From CAYSUS01 sp964434165 (GTDB taxonomy: Bacteria; Planctomycetota; Planctomycetia; Pirellulales; Thermoguttaceae), in the NCBI GenBank assembly GCA_964434165.1, contig CAYSUS010000041.1, positions 1-64,000 of the forward strand: a DNA stretch of 64,000 bases, given 5' to 3'. Of this stretch, positions 1-6,268 are shown one piece after another (positions within the stretch are counted from its first letter, which is position 1; each line of letters begins with the position of its first letter). The notes beneath the pieces were generated by a model. It made no database searches and was not told the DNA's origin. It was given only the letters and a program-made list of their open reading frames with translations. The position numbers and the translations under genes were made by a program.

Positions 1-79
1 GACGAGTAGCCGGTCCCAGAAGAAGCACTGGCTGACAAGCAGCCAGTGGCACCCGAGCGACCGCTGTTCACCCGTCCGA

Positions 80-214
80 GTTGTCAAGGATCAACTTGAC
101 TGACCGTGAAACGGTTCACCGGTCGGGCCACCTCCCGGCCAGTCGGCCGCCGTTTGGACGCCCTTTCTCGGGGTTCGTCTGTGCGCTGATGTGGTTGTCA
201 AGGGTCGTTGGACC
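80..214. repeat. Imperfect direct repeat pair (GTTGTCAAGG...)
   Basis: Two copies of a short unit beginning GTTGTCAAGGRTC lie at about 80-100 and 194-214, in the gene-free DNA left of the PEP-CTERM remnant. They share the first ten bases exactly and diverge after that. A small perfect palindrome, ACCTGT-G-ACAGGT, follows at 220-232. No function is assigned. They may be debris of the same rearrangement that truncated the neighbouring gene. Confidence 0.3.
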
Positions 215-236
215 AGGACACCTGTGACAGGTTTGA

Positions 237-491
237 ATTCGGCGAGCGGCAGAAACGAAATTGCGGCCGCTGGTCGACTCTGCCGCAAGAGCGGCAAATG
301 GGCTGAAACTGACCGTTGGCAACCACTTCAACGGTGAGCCCCTCTTCGCCGCCGACGAGCTCCGTGTGGCCACTACCTGCGAGGACGTGCTCTCCGGAGC
401 AACCGTCATCCCCGAACCGACTACCCTGTCGTTGCCTTGCCTGGTCGGGCTCGCCGGCATCGTGACTCGGCGCCGGTGCCGCAAGGTGTAG
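237..491 (+). pseudogene. C-terminal remnant of a PEP-CTERM secreted protein
   Basis: The open frame ends in a PEP-CTERM sorting tail: the motif PEPTT, a hydrophobic stretch (LSLPCLVGLAG) and a basic RRR cluster before the stop. Just upstream, FAADELRVATTCEDVL resembles the end of LamG/concanavalin-type domains found before PEP-CTERM tails in planctomycete exoproteins. An in-frame TGA lies immediately upstream and the three forward frames of positions 1-230 contain early stops. There is therefore no room for a full gene, and the only start candidate is an unconvincing TTG. I read it as the decayed or truncated 3' end of an exported protein. A frameshifted longer gene reaching left of the window is the alternative. 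Confidence 0.5.
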
Positions 492-498
492 CGCCGGT

Positions 499-2472
499 TC
501 AGGACTTCCTGACGAGAATCGCCCAGTCGCTGTCGGGGTTGTCCGGCGGCGTGCCCAGGTTGACCTTCTTCCCACCCGCCACGCTGCTCACGCTGCCCTG
601 CCTCAGCGCTCCGCCCTGGCGCGGATCGTACCACTCAACCGAGAAGGTTCCGTCGACGCCGGACAGGTCGAGTTCGGTGGCGCCCCCCTTTTTGAGGTAC
701 ACTACGTACACCTCGCCCTGCTTGAAGAAGCAGTAGTCGCCGTGGGCTGAACTGAGATCGTTGTTGTTGGTCATCTCCGCAACCGGCAGCTTGTTGTCGT
801 TGAAGAACGCAAGGGCATACCGGCAGTAGTCCCACCACTGGTCCCGGCTTCGGAAGTCCTGGCACCACACATCCGACTGAGGGTAACTCACGCCGAAGAA
901 CCACTCGTTGCCCCAGCCGCCGGCCATCAGCGTACCCCAGAGGGCATTCTTGCGGCCGTCCGTGTGGGAACTGCCGGCGTTGTCATCGGGCCGCAGCCCG
1001 CTATGCGCTTCACCCGGCTCGTCGCATGCCACCGCCCAGGGCTTGCCGCTGGCCGCCGACCGCCTGATGTAGTCCAGGACTCTGTCGTGGACCGTCCGGA
1101 AATCCACCTTCATCGTCTGAAGCGACAAGCCCGTGAGATGGGAATCGGGTCCCAGCAGGTCGTAGTGCGGGTCGTGCATGTTGTGGATCACGATATGATG
1201 GCGATACGGATCGTGATCCCAGAAGTACTTCGCCCAGGCTTTCTTCTGGGCGGTCGACGCATCGTTGATCTCCTCGCCGAGGTTCCAGTTCAGCGCCGGA
1301 TGGTGCGCGAAGCGCGCGATCAGCTCGCGGTAGTAGAGCTTGCGCTGCGGTCCGAGGTTACCGTTGTCCAGCAGCAGTTCGTTCTCGGTCTCCTGCGTCT
1401 TGAAATGCAGGAACATGCCCATTCGCGTGGCATGCTCGAACACCATTTCCCACTGCGCCAGGCGCGAACAGTCCATGCGAAACCGCTCGTTGTAGTCGAG
1501 GTATGGAAAGACGTTGCGATCGTCCCCGTTGATGTTCATGGTCAGAAACGAGAAGGCGTTCATGCCCTCGGAGGCGAGGTAGTTGATCGCGCCGATGATC
1601 CCTTTGCCCTTTCCGCCGGACCAGGTCGGATCGCCCGTGCGCCAGTCCCTGATGTGAGGGCCCCACTCCTTGATGTACTTGTCAAGTATCCCGTCATCCT
1701 TGAAGCTTCCATCGAAGTCGCCGTAGGCGAGGAAATTCTCGGGCGAGTCGGCGCCCTGTTTCAGGAAGCACTCGCCGGTCTCTGCGAACTGCAGGTAGTG
1801 TTTGCCCACGTAGCGGAGCATGCCCCTCGCCCGCATGTCGCGCCCTTGCTTGTCCGTCTCGGCGACGGTGAAGGACCCGGTCTTCTGGTCGAAGAACCCG
1901 GCCGACGCGCCGGCGCCGTTCTGCGCAACGTTCTTCCCCGTAGTGAAAGAGGCCTTCCACGTCCAGGTGCCGGCCTGGTCCGGCGCAAAGTGCACCAGCC
2001 ACACGTTGCCCGCCGATGCCCCGGTCCGGGCGGCCATGCCGTCGGCCGCGTAGTAGCCGGGAACGGTGCAAGTTGTCGAACCGTGGGTGAACTCGACGTC
2101 CAGCCGGTAATCGGTAAAGGGGTTGGGATCGGCCGTCTCGCTGGTGTCCGGGCCGGTGAAGCCGATCGTAATCTTGTGCCACTTCTTCCGCTCGCCCGAA
2201 ACGGTTCCGTCCACGCTGTGCTCGTAGGCGCTGCCGTCCTCGCTGCTGCGCAACGGGTCGCTGTTGTTCATCTCGGCCGGATCGATTGCCAGCGCTATGT
2301 GCCAGGTGTCCCTGTCGTATGGGACCTCGGCGGTTTCGATATCCTCGAAATCGCCCAGCGCCTGCCAGGTCACGGACTCCTCGGCATGGGCGGTCGCCGC
2401 GCACAGGCACAGCAGCACCGGCCACCACGCGGCTGCTCTCAACGGGTGATGCGTTCTCTTCTGCTTCTTCAT
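499..2472 (-). CDS. Secreted DUF5060 / collagen-binding-domain glycosidase-like protein
   Basis: This 657-residue exported protein starts with a signal peptide (residues 1-30, cleavage after TAHA). Residues about 33-190 match the DUF5060 beta-sandwich pattern (WHIALAIDP, GTWTWKASF). Residues about 215-560 look like an apiosidase/DUF4038-type TIM barrel, with NWNLGEEIN near residue 397 and ACDEPGE near 482 offering candidate acidic residues. The last 80 residues (VYVVYLKKGG, WYDPRQGG, DWAILVRK) fit the putative collagen-binding domain that ends this architecture. By family it should act on an extracellular plant or algal glycan; the substrate cannot be told. The ATG is preceded by AAGGAG at good spacing. 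A broken upstream gene ends 13 bp before it, so it was probably the second gene of an operon. Confidence 0.8.
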   Translation of the reverse strand: MKKQKRTHHPLRAAAWWPVLLCLCAATAHAEESVTWQALGDFEDIETAEVPYDRDTWHIALAIDPAEMNNSDPLRSSEDGSAYEHSVDGTVSGERKKWHKITIGFTGPDTSETADPNPFTDYRLDVEFTHGSTTCTVPGYYAADGMAARTGASAGNVWLVHFAPDQAGTWTWKASFTTGKNVAQNGAGASAGFFDQKTGSFTVAETDKQGRDMRARGMLRYVGKHYLQFAETGECFLKQGADSPENFLAYGDFDGSFKDDGILDKYIKEWGPHIRDWRTGDPTWSGGKGKGIIGAINYLASEGMNAFSFLTMNINGDDRNVFPYLDYNERFRMDCSRLAQWEMVFEHATRMGMFLHFKTQETENELLLDNGNLGPQRKLYYRELIARFAHHPALNWNLGEEINDASTAQKKAWAKYFWDHDPYRHHIVIHNMHDPHYDLLGPDSHLTGLSLQTMKVDFRTVHDRVLDYIRRSAASGKPWAVACDEPGEAHSGLRPDDNAGSSHTDGRKNALWGTLMAGGWGNEWFFGVSYPQSDVWCQDFRSRDQWWDYCRYALAFFNDNKLPVAEMTNNNDLSSAHGDYCFFKQGEVYVVYLKKGGATELDLSGVDGTFSVEWYDPRQGGALRQGSVSSVAGGKKVNLGTPPDNPDSDWAILVRKS

Positions 2473-2485
2473 AGGGGACTCCTTT

Positions 2486-2793
2486 TCACTGGGAAACCGG
2501 CATGCTGACCCGGCTCAAACCCGGCAACATGCCATCTTTGTTGCGTGCGCCTAAGTAGTAAACATTCAGCCCCCCGGGCAGGATCGGCAGCCGTTGCTCA
2601 CGGCCCTCCGCCAGGATCTCCTTCCATGCCGCGGGCTTGGGATGCCCCAAAAGATCGCTGACAAGTTCGCCCCGCTTACGGATGAGATTGGTTGCATTGC
2701 CGAGCATCGGGGCATAGACCTTCTCGCAGATGTTGTGGCTGTACAAGGGCAGCTTGGCGGTATCGAACACGCGGCTGTAGTTGGCGAACTTTG
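2486..2793 (-). pseudogene. 3' fragment of a gene cut by the RAYT-type element
   Basis: On the minus strand the frame from the left inverted repeat of the neighbouring element to the stop at 2486 encodes about 100 residues of normal-looking protein (KFANYSRVFDTAKLPLYSHN, then GELVSDLLGHPKPAAWKEIL and LPGGLNVYYLGARN). There is no start codon at a sensible place, and the frame upstream runs through element DNA. I do not recognise the family. The stop lies 13 bp before the DUF5060 gene, so the fragment is best explained as the end of a former upstream operon gene whose 5' part was displaced when the element inserted. Confidence 0.5.
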
Positions 2794-2814
2794 GAAACGG
2801 GGACCGGTCCAGTT
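2794..2814 (+). repeat. Left terminal inverted repeat of RAYT element
   Basis: This end reads GAAACGGGGACCGGTCC followed by AGTT. It is the inverted partner of 3125-3145 with one mismatch (C for A after GGGGAC). It also supplies the TAA stop of the transposase remnant. Confidence 0.65.
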
Positions 2815-3089
2815 TACCGTCGCTTGGGTCTGCAGGGCGGGCGTATCGTTGCCTCCATGCCAAGTTCTTTGACCGTCTTGTCGACCCAATCCCTACTGCC
2901 GTAAGGCGAGCCGCGGTGGCAGCATCGCCGCAAGGCCCCAAGTTCCGCTTCCGTCTCCGGTTCGTCGGCGACGACGCGCTTGAACACAAGGTCGTCATCG
3001 TCGCCGAAGAACAACGTCTGCCTCCCCACGCCACGATGGATGACGTGGCAGACCATCCCGCCCGGCGCCGCTCGTGCTGTTCCAGGCAT
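2814..3089 (-). pseudogene. RAYT / IS200-like transposase remnant with internal deletion
   Basis: The frame encodes 91 residues. The first 35 (MPGTARAAPGG, then CHVIHRGVGRQTLFF) match the N-terminus of REP-associated tyrosine transposases. The last 50 (ETEAELGALRRCCHRGSPYG, DWVDKTVKELG, PPCRPKRR) match the family C-terminus. They are joined directly. The middle, which in the family carries the HUH metal-binding motif (MPNHxH type) and the catalytic tyrosine, is missing, while intact members have roughly 150-230 residues. The deletion is in frame, but the product cannot be catalytic. An ATG start and a stop within the inverted repeat are retained. Confidence 0.7.
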
Positions 3090-3124
3090 GTCCCCATCAT
3101 GCAGATATGCCCCAACTTGTCAAT

Positions 3125-3145
3125 AACTGGACCTGTCCCCGTTTC
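3125..3145 (-). repeat. Right terminal inverted repeat of RAYT element
   Basis: On the minus strand this reads GAAACGGGGACAGGTCC followed by AGTT, in inverted orientation to 2794-2814. The transposase remnant starts 35 bp inside it. Confidence 0.65.
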
Positions 3146-3436
3146 TTCCCCGTTGCTTCCCGAACCCTCCTCCCCGACGCCCCCCGCGCCGGCCGCCGAC
3201 CCTGCGCCGCACCCGTCCCCCAGAACCCGCGGTGAGTTGACGCCGGGCATCCGCTTGTTTGAGGACTGGAGCGTAGGTTGTGTGGTGGATGCCGAGGATG
3301 TTGAGTCTGAGCAACTCGGGGTCACGACAACTCGCCGCGCAGCGGCAGCTTGACGAGGCCTCTGGGCGGGTTACGATAGCTCGATGGGCCAGGTGTCGGC
3401 CCACTCCACATTTCACTTCCCAGCGAGGAATACCCC
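3146..3436. other. Gene-free stretch between the RAYT element and the isomerase gene
   Basis: About 290 bp with no supported gene. Minus-strand frames stay open but read as Arg/Gly/Ser-rich, GC-driven peptide without family resemblance. The last 30 bp hold the ribosome binding site (GCGAGGA) of the next plus-strand gene, whose promoter should also lie here. No clear -35/-10 pair is visible. Confidence 0.4.
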
Positions 3437-4318
3437 ATGACCATGCCCGTCTCGCGGCGCGATGCCTTGAAGACCCTGACTGCCGGCGGCGCGGCTGCGG
3501 CGGCTGCTACGCTTGGAGCCGGTGCCTGCGCGGCCGATGAGCCGGCGGCCAAGCTTAAGGGGCGTATCAACCACTCGGTCTGCCGCTGGTGCTACAACAA
3601 GGTCCCGCTGGAGGAGCTGTGCAAGGCGGCTAAGGGGATGGGCATCACCTCCATCGACCTGGTCGGCCCCAAGGACTGGCCCATGCTGAAGAAGTACGAC
3701 CTCACTTGCGCCATGGCCACCGGGGCGGGCATGGGCATTGCCAAGGGATTCAACCGCGTCGAGCTGCACGACAAGCTCGTCGAGGGCTTCGAGGAGCTGA
3801 TCCCCAAGGCGGCCGAGGCGGGCATGCCCAACGTGATCTGCATGTCGGGCAACCGCGACGGCCTGGACGACGAGCAGGGCCTGGAGAACTGCGCCCTGGG
3901 CCTGAAGCGATTGATGAAGCTCTGCGAGCAGAAGAAGGTCAACCTGGTGATGGAGCTGCTCAACAGCAAGGTCAACCACAAGGACTATCAGTGCGACCAC
4001 ACCGCCTGGGGCGTGGAGCTGTGCAAGCGGGTCGGCTCCGACCGCTTCAAGCTGCTCTACGACATCTACCACATGCAGATCATGGAGGGCGACCTGATCT
4101 CCACGATCACCAAGAACATCGAGTGCATCGCCCACTTCCACACGGGCGGCGTGCCGGGCCGTCACGAGATCGACCAGACCCAGGAGATCTACTACCCGGC
4201 CGTGATGCGGGCGATCGCCGACACGGGTTTTGAGGGCTGGGTCGCCCAGGAGTTCATTCCCGCCGGCCCCGACCCGCTGGCGTCGTTGAAGCAGGCGATT
4301 GAGATCTGCGACGTGTAG
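3437..4318 (+). CDS. Tat-exported sugar phosphate isomerase/epimerase-like (hydroxypyruvate isomerase type) protein
   Basis: This 293-residue protein opens with a twin-arginine signal (SRRDALKTL followed by an Ala-rich stretch). A TIM barrel of the xylose-isomerase-like/AP-endonuclease-2 superfamily follows from about residue 40. The usual metal-site positions can be seen: the glutamate in VMELLNSK, the aspartate and histidine in YDIYHMQ, the histidine in HFHTGG and the glutamate in AQEF. This pattern resembles hydroxypyruvate isomerase-like proteins, which are abundant in planctomycetes and mostly of unknown substrate. It is a single gene facing the sulfatase operon tail, with a 33-bp hairpin repeat directly after its stop. 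GCGAGGA precedes the ATG by about 8 bp. Confidence 0.82.
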   Translation: MTMPVSRRDALKTLTAGGAAAAAATLGAGACAADEPAAKLKGRINHSVCRWCYNKVPLEELCKAAKGMGITSIDLVGPKDWPMLKKYDLTCAMATGAGMGIAKGFNRVELHDKLVEGFEELIPKAAEAGMPNVICMSGNRDGLDDEQGLENCALGLKRLMKLCEQKKVNLVMELLNSKVNHKDYQCDHTAWGVELCKRVGSDRFKLLYDIYHMQIMEGDLISTITKNIECIAHFHTGGVPGRHEIDQTQEIYYPAVMRAIADTGFEGWVAQEFIPAGPDPLASLKQAIEICDV

Positions 4319-4332
4319 GAGGATTGACACCT

Positions 4333-4365
4333 AGACTTCCGAAGTCTCGGAGACCTCGGAAGCCT
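4333..4365. repeat. 33-bp hairpin repeat, copy A (probable bidirectional terminator)
   Basis: It reads AGACTTCCGAAGTCT, then CGG, then AGACCTCGGAAGCCT: two 15-nt arms around a 3-nt loop with a few mismatches. It lies between the convergent ends of the isomerase-like gene (stop at 4318) and the sulfatase gene (stop at 4381). Four relatives of the same length occur at 20832, 28559, 29544 and 38498. Confidence 0.7.
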
Positions 4366-4380
4366 GCCTTGAAGCTGTCG

Positions 4381-6033
4381 TCACTTCTTCCCGCGCTTCT
4401 TCCGTGGCCCCCGCGCGGTTTGAGGCGGGTCCTCCTCCGGCACCTTGAGCTGCTTGCGGAGCCGGGCGAGCTCGGCCGCCAGACGCTTCTGGACGTCGGC
4501 GTACTTGGCCTGGCCATAGACGCTTCTGAGCTCCTTGGGATCGGTCTTCAGGTCGTAGAGCTCCCACTCGTCGATCGGACTGGCGTCCCAGGGATGGGGG
4601 TAGAAGTGCATCAGCTTGTAGCGCCCGTCGGCCACGCCGTAGTGGCGCCGCACGCTGTGCGCCCCCGGGAACTCGTAGTAATGGAAGTAGAGCGCCTGGC
4701 GCCAGTCGGCCGGGGGACTGCCCTTCAGGAGCGGCACGAGGCTGCGGCCCTGCATGTCGTCGGGCACGTCGGTCCCGGCCAGATCGAGGAAGGTCTCGGC
4801 GAGGTCGAGGTTCGAGACGATGTCCGCGCTAGTGCTGCCGGGCTTGACCACGCCCGGCCATCGGACGATCAGCGGCGTGCGGAGCGACTCCTCGTAGATG
4901 AATCGCTTGTCGAACCAGCCGTGCTCGCCGAGGTAGAACCCCTGGTCCGAGGTGTAGATCACCACGGTGCTGTTCGCCAGCCCGCTTTCGTCGAGGTAGT
5001 CCAGCACGCGTCCCAGGTTGTCGTCCACGGCGGCGATGCACCGCAGGTAGTCCTTCATGTAGCGCTGGTACTTCCACCGCACGAGGTCCCTGCCCTGGAG
5101 GTTGGCTTCGCGAAACGCCTCGTTCTTTGGCTCGTACGCCGCGTCCCAGGCCTTGCGCTGCTCGTCGGTGAGGTTGCGCGGGGCGACCAGCTTCAGGTCG
5201 CGGTCGTTCATCGTCTTGGCGATGGTCATATCCTGGGTCTTGGCAGCCGTGCCGCGGCCCTGGTAGTCGTCGAAGAGCGTGTCGGGCTCGGGGATCTCGA
5301 CCTCGTCGTACTTGGTCAGCCACTTGGGTCCCGGCTCCCACTCGCGGTGCGGGGCCTTGTGCTGGTACATGAGCATGAACGGCCGGTCCGGGTCGCGCTT
5401 GGTCTTGAGCCAGTCCAGGGCGATGTCGGTGATGATCGTCGTGGTATAGCCGGTGTGCTGGACCCGCTCGCCGTTGCGGATCATCGGCGGGTTGTAGTAC
5501 GGCCCCTGGCCGATGAGGATGTGATGGAAGTCGTAGCCCTGGGGCTCCATGTGGTGGCCGAGATGCCACTTGCCGACCACCGCGGTCTGGTAGCCGGCCC
5601 TCTGCAGGAGCTTGGGGAAGGTCTGCTGCGTGCCGTCGAAGCGGTCGCCGTTGCAGAAGAAGCCGTTCAGGTGGCTGTACTTGCCGGTCTGCACCACGGC
5701 CCGGCACGGACCGCAGATGGAGTTGGTCACGAAGCAGTTGTCGAACCGCATCCCCTCACGCGCGAGGCGGTCGATGTTCGGCGTCTCGTTCAGTTTGAGC
5801 CCATACGCGCTGACCGACTGATACGCGCTGATCGCCTGGTAGGCGTGGTCGTCGCAGTAGACGAGAAGGATGTTCGGTCGCGGGGCCGGCACCGCGTCGG
5901 GCTCTGCGCCGACCGCAGCAGCCTCCACCCACGCAAGGGTCGACGCGGCCGCGGCGATGGCGAAGGCGGCGGCTCGCGGCCAAGCACGGCCCGAGGCTGG
6001 GACGGTTCGAGCGCGTGTCCAGGGAGCATGCAT
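4381..6033 (-). CDS. Secreted sulfatase (arylsulfatase family)
   Basis: The gene encodes 550 residues of a type I (formylglycine) sulfatase acting outside the cytoplasm. NILLVYCDDHAY (residues 54-65) gives the first metal-binding aspartates. SICGPCRAVVQTG (105-117) is the active-site signature, with Cys107 the residue to be converted to formylglycine; the fourth position is Cys rather than the usual Ser. TSDQGFYLGEHG supplies the second metal pair. An N-terminal Ala-rich segment acts as the signal peptide, and the tail ends in a basic RKKRGKK. I chose the ATG at 6033 because GGAGGAAA precedes it; the longer frame upstream has no site. It sits 235 bp after the GHL10 gene and may have its own promoter. 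The sulfated substrate is unknown. Confidence 0.88.
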   Translation of the reverse strand: MHAPWTRARTVPASGRAWPRAAAFAIAAAASTLAWVEAAAVGAEPDAVPAPRPNILLVYCDDHAYQAISAYQSVSAYGLKLNETPNIDRLAREGMRFDNCFVTNSICGPCRAVVQTGKYSHLNGFFCNGDRFDGTQQTFPKLLQRAGYQTAVVGKWHLGHHMEPQGYDFHHILIGQGPYYNPPMIRNGERVQHTGYTTTIITDIALDWLKTKRDPDRPFMLMYQHKAPHREWEPGPKWLTKYDEVEIPEPDTLFDDYQGRGTAAKTQDMTIAKTMNDRDLKLVAPRNLTDEQRKAWDAAYEPKNEAFREANLQGRDLVRWKYQRYMKDYLRCIAAVDDNLGRVLDYLDESGLANSTVVIYTSDQGFYLGEHGWFDKRFIYEESLRTPLIVRWPGVVKPGSTSADIVSNLDLAETFLDLAGTDVPDDMQGRSLVPLLKGSPPADWRQALYFHYYEFPGAHSVRRHYGVADGRYKLMHFYPHPWDASPIDEWELYDLKTDPKELRSVYGQAKYADVQKRLAAELARLRKQLKVPEEDPPQTARGPRKKRGKK

Positions 6034-6268
6034 CGTGGTTTCCTCCGAAGCGGGTCGGCCGGGAGCCGAGAAACCGGCGCTCCCGGGCCATGAAATGTGC
6101 GCAAGCACCCCCCACGATACTCCGCGCAGGGGGCGAAAGCAAATCCAAGTCGGCGGCATTGCGCGGCCCCCCAGGACGCCGGACGCCGGGGTAACAAGGG
6201 TGCGTCGCACCGTGTCCGGGGCTCGGTCGCGCTGAGGAATTCCGCAACTTCGCTGCGCCGTCCGTCGA

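Larger units (their letters stand above)
2794..3145 (-). mobile_element. Decayed RAYT-type (REP-associated) element with terminal inverted repeats
   Basis: A 352-bp unit is bounded by 21-bp inverted repeats at 2794-2814 and 3125-3145. They match at 20 of 21 positions and share the core GGGGAC(C/A)GGTCCAGTT. It contains only a shortened tyrosine-transposase gene, whose stop codon lies inside the left repeat. RAYT transposases are single-domain HUH/Y1 enzymes associated with REP/REPIN palindromes. This copy cannot encode an active one, so it is a fossil or a non-autonomous derivative that a full-length relative elsewhere might move. Confidence 0.65.

Noticed and set aside
964..2508. 514-codon plus-strand open frame opposite the DUF5060 gene
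   Set aside because: It is antisense to a well-supported gene and its translation is Arg/Val/Gly-rich with no family motifs; GC-rich third positions keep the opposite frame open.
2486..3325. 279-codon minus-strand frame as one intact gene
   Set aside because: It joins GC-driven sequence, an out-of-frame copy of the RAYT remnant and a real 3' gene fragment; it has no sensible start.
4324..6093. 589-codon plus-strand open frame opposite the first sulfatase
   Set aside because: The minus strand has all sulfatase motifs and a strong ribosome binding site; the antisense product is compositionally biased.
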